Assembly: GCA_937139495.1 (NCBI GenBank)
Contig: CAKZQC010000041.1
Span: 56,178 to 120,177, forward strand
Reading direction: 5' to 3'
DNA length: 64,000 nucleotides
Source: an uncultured Saprospiraceae bacterium
GTDB lineage: Bacteria > Bacteroidota > Bacteroidia > Chitinophagales > Saprospiraceae
Below are positions 18,078 through 27,178 of the stretch, piece after piece. The position numbers and the translations under genes were made by a program. The notes below the pieces were generated by a model. It was not told where the DNA came from. It ran no database searches and saw only the letters and a program-made list of their open reading frames with translations. Position 1 is the stretch's first letter; every line of letters starts with the position of its first letter.

Positions 18078-18773
18078 TTAAGGATTGTATTTGCTCACTC
18101 GTTGTGTGCGCACAATCGCTCCTTTAGCATCTAGCATACGAATCATATACATGCCAGTAGGCAAACGACTAATGTCGTATTGTTCTTCTGATTGATTGAC
18201 TTGAATCGTTTGCATTTTTCTGCCCACTACGTTGTAAATTTCTATCGTTTTGACTTGCTCGGTAGCATCTTTGATGCTAATAAACTCTATGGCAGGGTTA
18301 GGGAAAATCTGTGGAGCGGCTGTTTTCTTTTCGAATTGATTGCTAGACGAAACAATGCTATGTGCTGCACCGCTGAAAGTGATTGTCTTGCGATTAGTAG
18401 GATTATTGACATCATAAACCTCTATCTCTAAAGTACCAATGCCTTCTTTGCCGTTGGGGCGAAACGATACTCTAAAATCATGTAAGAGTTGATTGGCACC
18501 TAACGAAAAAGTATGTTCGCTTGTCAATGAAGTGTGGCATTGGTGGTCACAAACCACGACTTGCCAACCATCGGACAAGTTTGTTTTTTTGATTTCCCAA
18601 CGCAGCTGTATAGTGCTATTGGATAAGTTACGAATAATAACGGCAGGTGTTACTTCCTTGCTGATGTTGCCTTGTTGAGTCGCAAAAGTACTAGACAGAT
18701 GAAAAGTATTTTGAGCGGTCAAATATAGACCAAGGTGAAGGAAAAATAAGATAGCGAGTATAGTTTTTTGCAT
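18078..18773 (-). CDS. Secreted protein with type A T9SS sorting domain
   Basis: The 231-residue product has a signal peptide (MQKTILAILFFLHLGLYLTA, cut near AQ), an Ig-like middle (residues about 25-140) and a C-terminal sorting domain: PNPAIEFISIKDA, IEIYNVVGRKMQTIQV, LPTGMYMIRMLDAKGAIV, ending RVSKYNP. This is the Por-secretion (type A) signal for transport by the type IX system. I chose ATG at 18773; the upstream in-frame Met at 18842 would place 23 extra residues before the signal peptide. The molecular role of the middle domain is not recognised. Confidence 0.82.
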   Translation of the reverse strand: MQKTILAILFFLHLGLYLTAQNTFHLSSTFATQQGNISKEVTPAVIIRNLSNSTIQLRWEIKKTNLSDGWQVVVCDHQCHTSLTSEHTFSLGANQLLHDFRVSFRPNGKEGIGTLEIEVYDVNNPTNRKTITFSGAAHSIVSSSNQFEKKTAAPQIFPNPAIEFISIKDATEQVKTIEIYNVVGRKMQTIQVNQSEEQYDISRLPTGMYMIRMLDAKGAIVRTQRVSKYNP

Positions 18774-19271
18774 AATTCTGTCAGTTTGGCAGGTTAGTAA
18801 GCTGAAAAGCATGAAAGTAGTGTAACAGTTATCACTGTTCAAGATGCGTGCCTAGTCGGTGTAATGTTTTGAGTGATGGCACTATAATTTATTATTTTAA
18901 ATAATTAGGGTGTAGGTAAATGTATTTTGATTGAAAAGTATTACCGAATCATGTACTTATAAAGTTAATGTTTTTTTGATGATTTATAGGGTAATACTAT
19001 TTATTTGTTGAAATAAATGGAGAACTATTATTCGAGTTAAGTGTTAGGTGAAGCATATAAATATTGGAAATGCACAGTGTGTACTTAAATAATATTGCAA
19101 GTTTTGACTAAAAGTCCAAATATTGTATAGGTAAACTTGAATATCTCAAAAAAACTACTAACTATCTTCCAATTGTAAGATTAGTTTATTAACTTTGAAA
19201 TAACTAGTTATGTTCATTTGTTAATATCTTATTTACATATTCAATCAAAATCAAGTACAAAATCAAATATT
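18774..19271. other. Intergenic region between divergent T9SS-cargo genes
   Basis: About 500 bp, very AT-rich. TAACTTTG at 19190-19197 fits the Bacteroidota -7 box and could serve the gene at 19272, but a -33 TTG at proper spacing is not clear. No RNA gene or small coding frame stands out. Confidence 0.5.
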
Positions 19272-21272
19272 ATGAAAAAAGGATTTTTATCTACACTCAT
19301 GTTGGCAGCAGTTGGCTTTTCAGCCAATGCACAAGTGCCAAGAATGCCATTTATCGAACATTTTACCCAAGCTTCTTGTGCACCTTGTGCGAGCCAAAAC
19401 CCAGCTCTAAAAGTGACACTAGACAACTTTGGTACAGCCAACTACGTCAAGGTAACTCACCAAACGTCTTGGCCCGGAACTGACCCAATGAACACAGAAT
19501 ATGCTGCTGGACCCAATGACAGAAGGATTTACTACGGTGTGACAAGTGTACCTGATGCTTCTCTAAATGGAGGAACAACAGATGCACCTAATACAGCAGT
19601 AACTACGGCTAAATTGAATACGGTGGCAGGTCAAACGACACCTTACGAGATGGAGTTGAGTCAAACGTGGATTTCGTTAGATACATTGAAGGTAGATTTA
19701 GTTATTCGTAATACGACTGCTGCGGCAGTTGCAGTTGCAGATAGACTTCATTTATCAATGGTAGAAAACTTTATTGGGTTTTCATCAGCTCCAGGATCTA
19801 ATGGAGAAACAGAATTCTATTATGTACAGCGTAATATGTACAATATAGCTACGGGAGCATCTAGCACGGCAGGACTGACTATTGGAGCTATTCCAGCGAA
19901 TGATTCGTTGACATATAGCTTGACATTGACTAGCTTGCCTACTTATATCCGCGACAAAAGTGAAATCTCTTTTGCAGCATACCTACAAAATCAATCTACT
20001 AAAGCAGTACACCAAGCAGCAAAAAGTATGGCGGGCGGAATACCTGGATACTTAACGGTAGCCGCTACTTCTGCTTCCATAGCAAGCACAGATTTATGTG
20101 ATGCCAACTTTACGCCAGCGGTTAATTTCGCTAATAATGGAGCAGACCCTATAACTAGTGTTGATGTACAATATACTATCAATGGTGGTACGCCAGTAAC
20201 ACAGACTTATACTCCAATGACTCCAATTATGCAGGGGCAATCAGCTAGTATTAACTTTGCTGCAATCGTTTTGCCACTAGGTTCTTCAGCAGTAAATTAT
20301 GAAGTGACAGATGTGAATGCAGGAGGTTTGTATGCTAAAAGTGCTGTCATAATTCCTACAGAAAACTATGCTAAAATTAGCGCTACTGCAGTAGCAGCAC
20401 CACTAACAGAAGGGTTTGAAACTTCAACACTATTGGCAGGTACTGGCTACGTAACAGAATTTAATCAAGGTATCTTTATTACCAATGGACTTACTTCTAA
20501 CGTATTTTCTGGGCTAGATGGTACTAATTATGGCTATGGTGCTATAGGCGGATTTGGTCGTACTAACCGTTCTATTCGTTTCCGCTCTTATAATATTGGT
20601 TCTGGAAATATTGGTTATGTAATGATGAATAAAGTTGATTTGACCAATAACTCAGAAGTGACTTTTGATTATGCTTACTCTGGCTATGCAGGAACTGATG
20701 GAGCTGCTATCCCTGCTGGAGGGGACAAACTTGATATAGAAGTATCTACCGATTGTGGTCAAACTTGGTCAAGCAGCTTGTGGTCACGTCAAGGTGCTGG
20801 GTTGCAGACTACTCCTTCTTTGAGTACTACTTACACGCCTGCTGATGGCGATTCGTCGCAGTGGATGACTGCAGTAGTGGACTTGAGTGCTTATGACAAT
20901 ACCAATGAGGTATCTGTCCGTTTGAAATTCACTTCTGCTTATGGCAATAATATCTTTGTGGATAATATTAGTATAGCACAAAGTCTAGTTGGTAGCACAA
21001 CGGCTATAACTCCTGCTACTGCTAACATGACTATCCTGCCAAATCCTGTAAGCAACTACATGACTGTACAGTTCACGATGGAGGAAATGACAGAAGCAAA
21101 TGTGGCTATCTTCAATACACTTGGGCAACAAGTACAGCAAGTAGCTAATCGTACATTTGAAGGACAAAATAACTTGAACGTAAATACTACAGAACTTGCT
21201 TCTGGTGTTTATTTCTTGAATATTACATCCGAAAAAGGTACTTCTACTAAGCGTTTTGTAGTAGAAAAATAA
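19272..21272 (+). CDS. Omp28-like thioredoxin-fold secreted protein with T9SS sorting domain
   Basis: A 666-residue protein with signal peptide MKKGFLSTLMLAAVGFSANA. Residues about 25-240 resemble Omp28-related proteins: FIEHFTQASCAPCASQNPAL contains a thioredoxin-like CxxC (Cys-Ala-Pro-Cys) and is followed by the typical YYGVTSVPDASLNG. The middle holds Ig-like and jelly-roll-like domains (LTEGFETSTLL..., DKLDIEVSTDCGQTWSS). The end is a type A sorting domain (ILPNPVSNYMTVQF, NTTELASGVYFLNI, KRFVVEK). The ATG at 19272 has an A-rich leader and starts the signal peptide; the in-frame TTG at 19218 is rejected. Likely on the cell surface or released; substrate unknown. Confidence 0.85.
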   Translation: MKKGFLSTLMLAAVGFSANAQVPRMPFIEHFTQASCAPCASQNPALKVTLDNFGTANYVKVTHQTSWPGTDPMNTEYAAGPNDRRIYYGVTSVPDASLNGGTTDAPNTAVTTAKLNTVAGQTTPYEMELSQTWISLDTLKVDLVIRNTTAAAVAVADRLHLSMVENFIGFSSAPGSNGETEFYYVQRNMYNIATGASSTAGLTIGAIPANDSLTYSLTLTSLPTYIRDKSEISFAAYLQNQSTKAVHQAAKSMAGGIPGYLTVAATSASIASTDLCDANFTPAVNFANNGADPITSVDVQYTINGGTPVTQTYTPMTPIMQGQSASINFAAIVLPLGSSAVNYEVTDVNAGGLYAKSAVIIPTENYAKISATAVAAPLTEGFETSTLLAGTGYVTEFNQGIFITNGLTSNVFSGLDGTNYGYGAIGGFGRTNRSIRFRSYNIGSGNIGYVMMNKVDLTNNSEVTFDYAYSGYAGTDGAAIPAGGDKLDIEVSTDCGQTWSSSLWSRQGAGLQTTPSLSTTYTPADGDSSQWMTAVVDLSAYDNTNEVSVRLKFTSAYGNNIFVDNISIAQSLVGSTTAITPATANMTILPNPVSNYMTVQFTMEEMTEANVAIFNTLGQQVQQVANRTFEGQNNLNVNTTELASGVYFLNITSEKGTSTKRFVVEK

Positions 21273-21320
21273 GCAAATAACAACTGCTAGAATTGGCACA
21301 AGCCAATCTATAATATACAA

Positions 21321-21360
21321 AGGGGACAAAGCTATCTGATAGCTTTGTCCCCTCTTTTTT
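21321..21360 (+). terminator. Terminator after the Omp28-like gene
   Basis: AGGGGACAAAGCTATC and GATAGCTTTGTCCCCT form a perfect 16-bp stem separated by one T, followed by a T-rich run to 21360. Preceding As on the other side could also let it stop minus-strand transcripts. Confidence 0.9.
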
Positions 21361-21446
21361 ATGATAGGTAGTTTATAGATTATTGATAATACAGAAGAAT
21401 AATATCTGCTAGAGTATGATCTCCAATACTTGATTTTTCCAGAATA

Positions 21447-21562
21447 GTAATAGACAGGAATCGAACCTGCGTCCAGACGACTAGGCAACCCTAGAGCATC
21501 TCCTCGTGTATTCGTTGTCGAAAAGAATCCACGAGTTGCTAAAGCCACTCGCACACTACTAC
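21447..21562 (-). ncRNA. tRNA-like structured RNA, candidate 3' domain of tmRNA
   Basis: On the minus strand, GGACGCAGGTTCGATTCCTG closely resembles the 3' end of tmRNA: GGACG, then a T-stem GCAGG/CCTGT with loop TTCGATT. The next seven bases CTATTAC pair with GTAGTAG at the other end of a 116-nt unit (one G-T pair), giving an acceptor-like stem flush with the T-arm. Between them are a CTCGTG/CACGAG stem and a CTAGG-GTTG-CCTAG hairpin. Against a normal ssrA: no GGGG 5' end, no G3-U70 pair, discriminator T, and no convincing tag frame. The transcript may extend upstream to about 21780. It lies between two terminators, as an independent RNA gene would. Confidence 0.45.
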
Positions 21563-21779
21563 TTACTCTGCCGAATCGCTAGCATTCATTCAAGCAAGAA
21601 AGGTATTCTCAATAGAAGATATTATCATCAATTGATTGGTTGGTACTGCCTCGGAGGCAATACCCGATTGTTTTGGTCGATGCAGCTGTCGAGCGATACA
21701 AAGCTTCGTACTGAATCGTAAAAAATAAGGCAGACTTTCTGTCATAAATGAATAGCTGTTTTATGTGGTTAGAAAATAT

Positions 21780-21820
21780 CAAAAAAAAACTTGCCGCTGA
21801 ATAGAATATCAACGGCAAGT
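21780..21820 (-). terminator. Terminator of the small gene at 21851-22087
   Basis: On the minus strand, ACTTGCCG and CGGCAAGT (extended by TGA/TCA after a mismatch) form a hairpin followed by nine Ts, a textbook intrinsic terminator 30 bp after the stop codon of the small gene. Confidence 0.88.
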
Positions 21821-21850
21821 CTGTTTGAGTTTCTGAAATAACTCAACAAA

Positions 21851-22087
21851 TTATGGTTGATGATTGATATCGACAGCTTGACGGCTATAACCCAACTGCC
21901 ATCTACTAGCAGTCATACAAGGTGTATCAATAGTCGTGATGGCTTCGCCCACTGGAGCAGTGCCACTCTTCTGATGCCCACGAGTAGTAGGAATCAATAC
22001 AACTGATTTTTTATTTTCTTTCTGGAGAACTGTTGCAGTGGCGAAAGCAGCAACAACAGGCGCAATAAACATAACTAATGTGTTCAT
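21851..22087 (-). CDS. Small unknown protein, 78 residues, hydrophobic N-terminus
   Basis: MNTLVMFIAPVVAAFATATV starts with a hydrophobic stretch that could be a signal peptide or single membrane helix, then a polar tail with TPCMTASRWQLGYS and one cysteine. An A-rich leader (AACAAAAAATAAC) precedes the ATG and a strong terminator follows, so it is probably a real short gene. I do not recognise the family. It could be secreted or a membrane microprotein. Confidence 0.55.
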   Translation of the reverse strand: MNTLVMFIAPVVAAFATATVLQKENKKSVVLIPTTRGHQKSGTAPVGEAITTIDTPCMTASRWQLGYSRQAVDINHQP

Positions 22088-22368
22088 GGTGTTATTTTTT
22101 GTTTAGGAGCAATCTAGGACTGCCACTGGTGATATAAATAATAATGTCTATACCATTAATTAAAGACTCATTTTGAACAATCGAATTTTCGTGCCAATCT
22201 TTCTGTTTTGCCAAAAGATGCACTAACGATTCATTCTTTCGCCTAGTGTTAGTATAGCATTATAATATGTTGTACTTAATACAACTACCCAAAAAATATA
22301 CACAATGAAGGTTAATCGCTTGTTTGTAGTTGTAGGACGCTTAATTGCCCAAGCTACAAACAAACAGT

Positions 22369-22581
22369 TTAGGAAGGGATCCTAAAAATAGGTAAGTAGC
22401 GAGGATTTGTTTCGGCTTGAATATTCCAATCCAGACAATGATTGTCAGGTAACTGACCACCATACGAGTATGCTGCGGACATTTGTCCATTAGTACTTAT
22501 ACGACCGTCCTGAAAACATATTTCAGGAGTTGGTATAGCATTTAGCATCAATTTGATATGGCAATAAGTTATAGTCATCAA
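22369..22581 (-). CDS. Small unknown protein, 70 residues
   Basis: The frame MMTITYCHIKLMLNAIPTPE continues to CLDWNIQAETNPRYLP and stops at 22369. The leader before the ATG is AT-rich. It is on the same strand as the small gene at 21851, 281 bp upstream of it, and is followed by an inverted repeat TTGTTTGTAG/CTACAAACAA. There is no signal peptide or domain I can name. It may be a real peptide gene or a chance frame. Confidence 0.35.
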   Translation of the reverse strand: MMTITYCHIKLMLNAIPTPEICFQDGRISTNGQMSAAYSYGGQLPDNHCLDWNIQAETNPRYLPIFRIPS

Positions 22582-23003
22582 ATAAAAATTGTTGTTTTAA
22601 AGTGCCGAAAAGTTAAGAGTAAAAAGCTATTTTTTGCCTTTCAAGATACATAACCCTAGCTTTGGGTGATATAGTTCCTGAAGAAGAGGTTCTAAATGAA
22701 TTTACTTTTTTTGTTTTGTTTTAACTGATTGATAATCAATTGGTTGTTTGTGTTTTTTATTTTACATTTTTCTGACAATTACCTTGAGGGCTAAAGTTTG
22801 AGAAGTATTACATATACTTTTTTATTCGTTGATACGGTGCGATTTGTAAACGAATAGAACAATAGACGTTCTAGGAGAGATTTGGGATATACGATATTCA
22901 GAATTATTTGTATATTGGTCTTAAATTGCCTTAGATACACTCTTAGCAATAACCTACTATTAGCCGAAAGGCTACTTTGTATATCCTATAGCTGTTATTA
23001 TCC
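22582..23003. other. Intergenic region upstream of the DUF389 gene
   Basis: About 420 bp rich in T-runs. It holds a short inverted repeat TAGCC GAAA GGCTA (about 22961-22974) just before the DUF389 start, possibly a leader hairpin. No coding frame or known RNA is visible. Confidence 0.45.
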
Positions 23004-24506
23004 ATGGAAGAAAATAAACCACAAGAACCCAATAAGCCTTCTCCGAAGGTCACCAAGGTGACGAAAGCGGATATTGTTGCTCGTCAAACATTACCAGAAC
23101 GAGCGAAGCACTTTTTTGAAGATTTTCGCAAGCTATTTAGCTTAGAAATAGATACCGACGAAGCAGGTACTATCGAAAATATACAGAAGAGTATTGAGTT
23201 TAGAGGTGGTAATCTCTGGGGGTTGATTTTTGCCGCTTTTATCGCTTCGATTGGTCTCAATGTCAATTCTGGAGCGGTGGTAATTGGGGCGATGTTAATA
23301 TCGCCACTAATGGGTCCGATAGTAGGGACAGGTTTTGCGATAGCAACCAATGACTTTGATACGCTGAAGTATGCCATACGAAATCTGGCACTTTTTATCA
23401 TCGTTTCCATTGTTGCTTCGACTATCTACTTTGGGCTCTCGCCCATCAAGACATTGACCGCCCAGCTAGAGGCTAGAACCTATCCTACTTTTTATGATGT
23501 GCTTATCGCTATATGTGGTGGGGCTATCGGGATTGTGGCGAGTTCTAGATCGGATAGAGGCAATGCAATACCGGGGGTAGCGATTGCGACGGCATTGATG
23601 CCGCCTTTGTGTACGGTTGGGTATGGAATAGCTACTTTTCATTGGGAGTATGCAGCAGGAGCGTTTTATTTGTTTTTTATCAACTCGGTGTTTATTGCTG
23701 GTACCGCATTTTTGTTTGTGAGTGCCCTCAAATTTCCACACAAGGAGTTCTTGGATCCTGTACGAGAGCAGAAGTACAAAACGATTATGGTAATTATAGT
23801 GGTCGTCACCATTATACCTAGTATTTATACGGCTTACAATGTAGTTAAGCAAGAATTATTCAATAGTCGAGTCGCTGTTTTTTCCAAAAAAGCGAAGGCT
23901 TACCCACTAGAAAAAGGCTTAATGGTAGGTATGCCTGTGCCTGATTATCGACAGGATACTGCTACAATAGAATTGACGGTGATGGGGGGCTTAACTCAAA
24001 GGGACAAAACTTATCTGCTCAACGAAATGAAAGCGGCAGGCTTGGCAAATGCTAAATTGTTGATTCGGGAAGGTAGCGGGATTGATGTGGAATCGGTCGT
24101 CAAAGAAATAGCAGACATCAAGAGTAGTTTTTCGGCACTAAAGGACGAACACAGTACGCTGGTTAGTGACCTCTATACCAATAACAAGGACTTATTGCAA
24201 AGCAAAATAAAAGAAATTGATTCGCTCAAAAAGATAATAGCCGTCGTCAATGTACAGACGGCGAGAAGTAATAGACCAATTGGAGATATTGCAATGGCAT
24301 TTTCTGCCTTATTTCCACAAGCCACCGAAATAGCTTATAGTGAATTGGTGAAAATGAATACCAAAGAGCAACGACTGGATACTTTGCCTACCATCATACT
24401 AAATTGGTCAGGGCGTAGAGGAGTAGGCAAAGAAGAAAAAGAACGTATGAGCAATTTTTTTAAAGCTAGTATGAAACTAGACACTGTAGATATAATCGTA
24501 TATTAA
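23004..24506 (+). CDS. DUF389-domain integral membrane protein
   Basis: A 500-residue protein. Residues about 65-265 carry the DUF389 (TIGR00341-type) core of six or so membrane helices with the hallmark segments NSGAVVIGAMLISPLMGPIV and NAIPGVAIATALMPPLCTVG. The C-terminal 240 residues are soluble, with a helical, probably coiled-coil section (DIKSSFSALKDEHSTLVSDL, about 370-410). The family's function is unknown, with transport suggested. It overlaps the next gene by TAATG, so the two are likely translated together. Confidence 0.85.
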   Translation: MEENKPQEPNKPSPKVTKVTKADIVARQTLPERAKHFFEDFRKLFSLEIDTDEAGTIENIQKSIEFRGGNLWGLIFAAFIASIGLNVNSGAVVIGAMLISPLMGPIVGTGFAIATNDFDTLKYAIRNLALFIIVSIVASTIYFGLSPIKTLTAQLEARTYPTFYDVLIAICGGAIGIVASSRSDRGNAIPGVAIATALMPPLCTVGYGIATFHWEYAAGAFYLFFINSVFIAGTAFLFVSALKFPHKEFLDPVREQKYKTIMVIIVVVTIIPSIYTAYNVVKQELFNSRVAVFSKKAKAYPLEKGLMVGMPVPDYRQDTATIELTVMGGLTQRDKTYLLNEMKAAGLANAKLLIREGSGIDVESVVKEIADIKSSFSALKDEHSTLVSDLYTNNKDLLQSKIKEIDSLKKIIAVVNVQTARSNRPIGDIAMAFSALFPQATEIAYSELVKMNTKEQRLDTLPTIILNWSGRRGVGKEEKERMSNFFKASMKLDTVDIIVY

Positions 24507-25675
24507 TGGAATTAGCACCCGAACAAGAATTTTTGGTAGCCTTGCAGACGAGTTTAGCCCAAGAGCAATTAGTTAAATTGACGTTGAGCAAATGTAGTCC
24601 TAAGTCAAGCGAATTGACACATCTGTATATTCGCCCGATTCTTATCAAAGATAGATTGCAGTTGTCGTTTACGTATCGTTATACGACCAAGGATATAGTC
24701 AAAAACTATGCACTGAAAGAAGCCATCGCTATTCTGGAAGAACAACTAGGAAGCCACTTTCTGAATGCTACCTTGTTGACAACTACGGCGGATTGGCTAT
24801 TGCAATACAACAAAAAAAGAAAAGCAAGACTACAACAACGAAATCCTAGCACAACAGAGATAGTTGGGACAGAACACAACAAACAAAAAAATTATTTGAT
24901 AGCAGAAGATAGTCCTTTTTTGAGCAACTTGGGGATTGCCAGCCATGGCAAAATAGCGAAGAAACAGCAGGATAAATTTCGTCAAATCAATAAGTATATA
25001 GAGGTAATGTCGGGGCTACTAGAACAGGCAGATTTGCCACTAGTGCCGCAGGTAGTAGATATGGGTTGTGGCAAGGGTTATTTGACGTTTGCTTTACGCC
25101 AATACTTGGCTCAACATCAGCAAGATGCGAAGATTGTAGGAATAGAACTGCGACCAAATTTGGTGGAGTTTTGCAATAATCAAGCAGCGGCTTTAGGTTG
25201 GAATAATTTGGAGTTTGTAGCACAAGATATATTGACGTATGACAATGACAAAATAGATGTATTGATTGCCTTACATGCCTGCGATATTGCTACTGATATT
25301 GCGATAGCTAAAGGTATCAAAGCTAATGCTCCATTGATAGTTACGGCTCCCTGTTGTCATAAACAAATCCGTAGAGCCATGCGGTCGAGCCAGACGGTCA
25401 ACAACAGTCTAGCGCCATTGCTCAAAAATGGTATTGTAGAAGAACGCCAAGCCGAAATTATTACTGATGGAATTCGTGCTTTATTGCTGGAAGCACATGG
25501 TTACCAAACGAAGGTGTTTGAATTTATTTCGTCGGAACATACTGCCAAAAATCTATTGATTACAGCGGTCAAAAAAACGAATAAAGAACAACCAGACCCT
25601 CAATTATTAGCACAAATAGAAGCTATAAAAGCGGATTTTGGTATAGAAACACATTATTTAGAAACTCTTTTGTAA
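24506..25675 (+). CDS. Class I SAM-dependent methyltransferase (Methyltransf_32-like)
   Basis: A 389-residue protein. The Rossmann motif I is VVDMGCGKGYLTFA (183-196), motif II VGIELRPNLVEFCN, and motif IV-like LIALHACDIATDIA; APCCHKQIRRAM follows. This pattern, GCGKGYLTF plus LHACD plus PCCHK, is that of the METTL25/RRNAD1-like family found in bacteria and eukaryotes, with RNA as suspected substrate. The N-terminal 130 residues are an alpha/beta extension. Start overlaps the DUF389 stop (TAATG). Confidence 0.82.
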   Translation: MELAPEQEFLVALQTSLAQEQLVKLTLSKCSPKSSELTHLYIRPILIKDRLQLSFTYRYTTKDIVKNYALKEAIAILEEQLGSHFLNATLLTTTADWLLQYNKKRKARLQQRNPSTTEIVGTEHNKQKNYLIAEDSPFLSNLGIASHGKIAKKQQDKFRQINKYIEVMSGLLEQADLPLVPQVVDMGCGKGYLTFALRQYLAQHQQDAKIVGIELRPNLVEFCNNQAAALGWNNLEFVAQDILTYDNDKIDVLIALHACDIATDIAIAKGIKANAPLIVTAPCCHKQIRRAMRSSQTVNNSLAPLLKNGIVEERQAEIITDGIRALLLEAHGYQTKVFEFISSEHTAKNLLITAVKKTNKEQPDPQLLAQIEAIKADFGIETHYLETLL

Positions 25676-25683
25676 GTGCCAAT

Positions 25684-26223
25684 TTATTGTAATTCTTGGG
25701 GGAGCGTTTCGGCGAGCTTCAAAAAATCCTGCATCTTGAGTAGGGCTGTTATTTGGTCTGGGCAATAGTCTTCCATCAGTTCGATAGAAGGGAGATTGGT
25801 CAGTACGGTTCTTTGGTGTTCGGTGGTGGCAGTATCGAGTTGTAGTACTTCCTTGAGGTCGTACTGTATGAGTGCTTGTGTCAGTTCGTCAGGCTGATAA
25901 ACAGGCTGTACACGCTGCTGAATACAGCTACTCAATACCAGCGTATAAGACTGAAAACCAATAATTCCTGCACGTATTTCGGTCAAATCTTGTGGCGATA
26001 AGTTATTCATATTGTACTGCTGAGGCATGGCTTGCATGAAAGCAATACCTTGATCTAATCGCTGGATATACTCGTCGCCATACAACTCCAAACAATGGCA
26101 GCGAGCTTCTGCCTGATGCTCCAAAAACACGACAGTGTCGGGTAGTAATTGGTCAATTTTTCGTTGCTGGCAAGCCGTCAAAAATAAGAATAGAAGACTA
26201 GCTAAAAGAACATTTTTTTTCAT
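25684..26223 (-). CDS. Unknown lipoprotein
   Basis: A 179-residue protein with a lipoprotein signal (MKKNVLLASLLFLFLTAC, Cys18). The mature part is mostly helical with cysteines near residues 43, 104 and 154 and no domain I recognise. It is 7 bp downstream of the SdpI-like gene on the same strand, so it probably belongs to the sdpRI-like operon. It converges on the methyltransferase gene with an 8-bp gap. Confidence 0.7.
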   Translation of the reverse strand: MKKNVLLASLLFLFLTACQQRKIDQLLPDTVVFLEHQAEARCHCLELYGDEYIQRLDQGIAFMQAMPQQYNMNNLSPQDLTEIRAGIIGFQSYTLVLSSCIQQRVQPVYQPDELTQALIQYDLKEVLQLDTATTEHQRTVLTNLPSIELMEDYCPDQITALLKMQDFLKLAETLPQELQ

Positions 26224-26230
26224 GTGATGT

Positions 26231-26890
26231 CTATTGATGAGTCAATTTCTTGAAAAGAATAAAAGAATAAATACTAGCGATGAGCATGGGAACCACCATC
26301 AAACCAATGACGACCCCAAAGGCAATTTGATTGGGCAGAATGAGCAATGACAAGAGTCCAAAGATACCAGCAAGTACCCACAAACGACCACCCAAAAGAT
26401 GCGTTTTTTTCCATACTTTTTCGTTGGCAAGTGTCCAAGGTGTACGGATTCCCATAAAATAATTGGGGCGAATACTGGTCATGTAATTGCCAAAAAGTAG
26501 CATAAAAATTGCCAAGACGCTCGCAATCATAGTATTGACAGATATATCCATTATATCGGCACTTGCCAACAAAATAATAACAAAAAGACTGCTAATAAAG
26601 ACTTGCATAAGCAATCGCATCTTATAAAAATTGCTGCCCATCAATTTGATGTTATTGCGTTTGGCGGCTATTTTGGGGAGTAGCAAAAATAGGAGATAAG
26701 TAAACAATTGCATACCTCCCAATACAAATAGCAACTCCCATTTGCTACCATAATTATCGGTTTCTCCTTTGATATTCCAATGCAGTGGCACTTGCTCTGG
26801 CAGGCTGTTCCATACGGTAGCCAAATAAACCAAAGGAGCTAGTACTACTAGCAAAATAAGTGCTTCGCCCAACCATTTTTTATCTTTCAT
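26231..26890 (-). CDS. SdpI-like membrane protein (DUF1648/SdpI)
   Basis: The 219-residue protein has about six membrane helices. The N-terminal half is DUF1648-like (LPEQVPLHWNIKGETDNYGS, residues about 30-49) and the C-terminal half is SdpI-like (GIRTPWTLANEKVWKKTHLL, about 147-166). In Bacillus, SdpI gives immunity to the SdpC peptide and sequesters the repressor SdpR at the membrane. Here no sdpC toxin gene is nearby. It lies 6 bp downstream of an ArsR-type regulator, the same regulator-membrane protein pairing as sdpRI. Confidence 0.85.
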   Translation of the reverse strand: MKDKKWLGEALILLVVLAPLVYLATVWNSLPEQVPLHWNIKGETDNYGSKWELLFVLGGMQLFTYLLFLLLPKIAAKRNNIKLMGSNFYKMRLLMQVFISSLFVIILLASADIMDISVNTMIASVLAIFMLLFGNYMTSIRPNYFMGIRTPWTLANEKVWKKTHLLGGRLWVLAGIFGLLSLLILPNQIAFGVVIGLMVVPMLIASIYSFILFKKLTHQ

Positions 26891-26896
26891 ACGACC

Positions 26897-27163
26897 TTAT
26901 TTTTTATTGTTAGAATTAAATTGCATCAACCAGCCAATGACTTCGTCAAATACTGTCATGTTGAGCGAATAATGTATAAATTGTCCTGAACGAATGCCCA
27001 CTACCAATTCTGCCCGCTTGAGTATATCCAGATGATGCGAAATGCTGGGTTTGGATATATCAAAATGAGCGGCAATAGCACCAGCGGATTGGTCTTCTTC
27101 TTTTAGCAATTCTAAAATTGCTCGTCGAGTAGGGTCGTTTAGGGCTTTGAATAAGTTATTCAT
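26897..27163 (-). CDS. SdpR-like ArsR-family transcriptional regulator
   Basis: The 88-residue winged-helix protein begins MNNLFKALNDPTRRAILELL, with recognition helix around KPSISHHLDILKRAELV and wing GIRSGQFIHYSL. There is no Cys-based metal site of classical ArsR sensors, which fits SdpR-type autorepressors. It leads the operon regulator-SdpI-lipoprotein. An 18-bp palindrome 15 bp upstream of its start is the likely operator. Confidence 0.88.
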   Translation of the reverse strand: MNNLFKALNDPTRRAILELLKEEDQSAGAIAAHFDISKPSISHHLDILKRAELVVGIRSGQFIHYSLNMTVFDEVIGWLMQFNSNNKK

Positions 27164-27178
27164 AGTTTAATTTAGATG

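Noticed and set aside
20985..21554. Minus-strand frame of 189 residues
   Set aside because: It runs through the tRNA-like RNA, a terminator and antisense of the Omp28-like gene, with no domain.
21590..21680. tmRNA tag reading frame ending in FLA with TGA
   Set aside because: The possible tag is long, ends in TGA and lacks the usual LAA-type end, so I do not propose it as a proteolysis tag.
23466..23852. Minus-strand frame inside the DUF389 gene
   Set aside because: Antisense of membrane-helix codons, rich in Arg and Tyr, no family.
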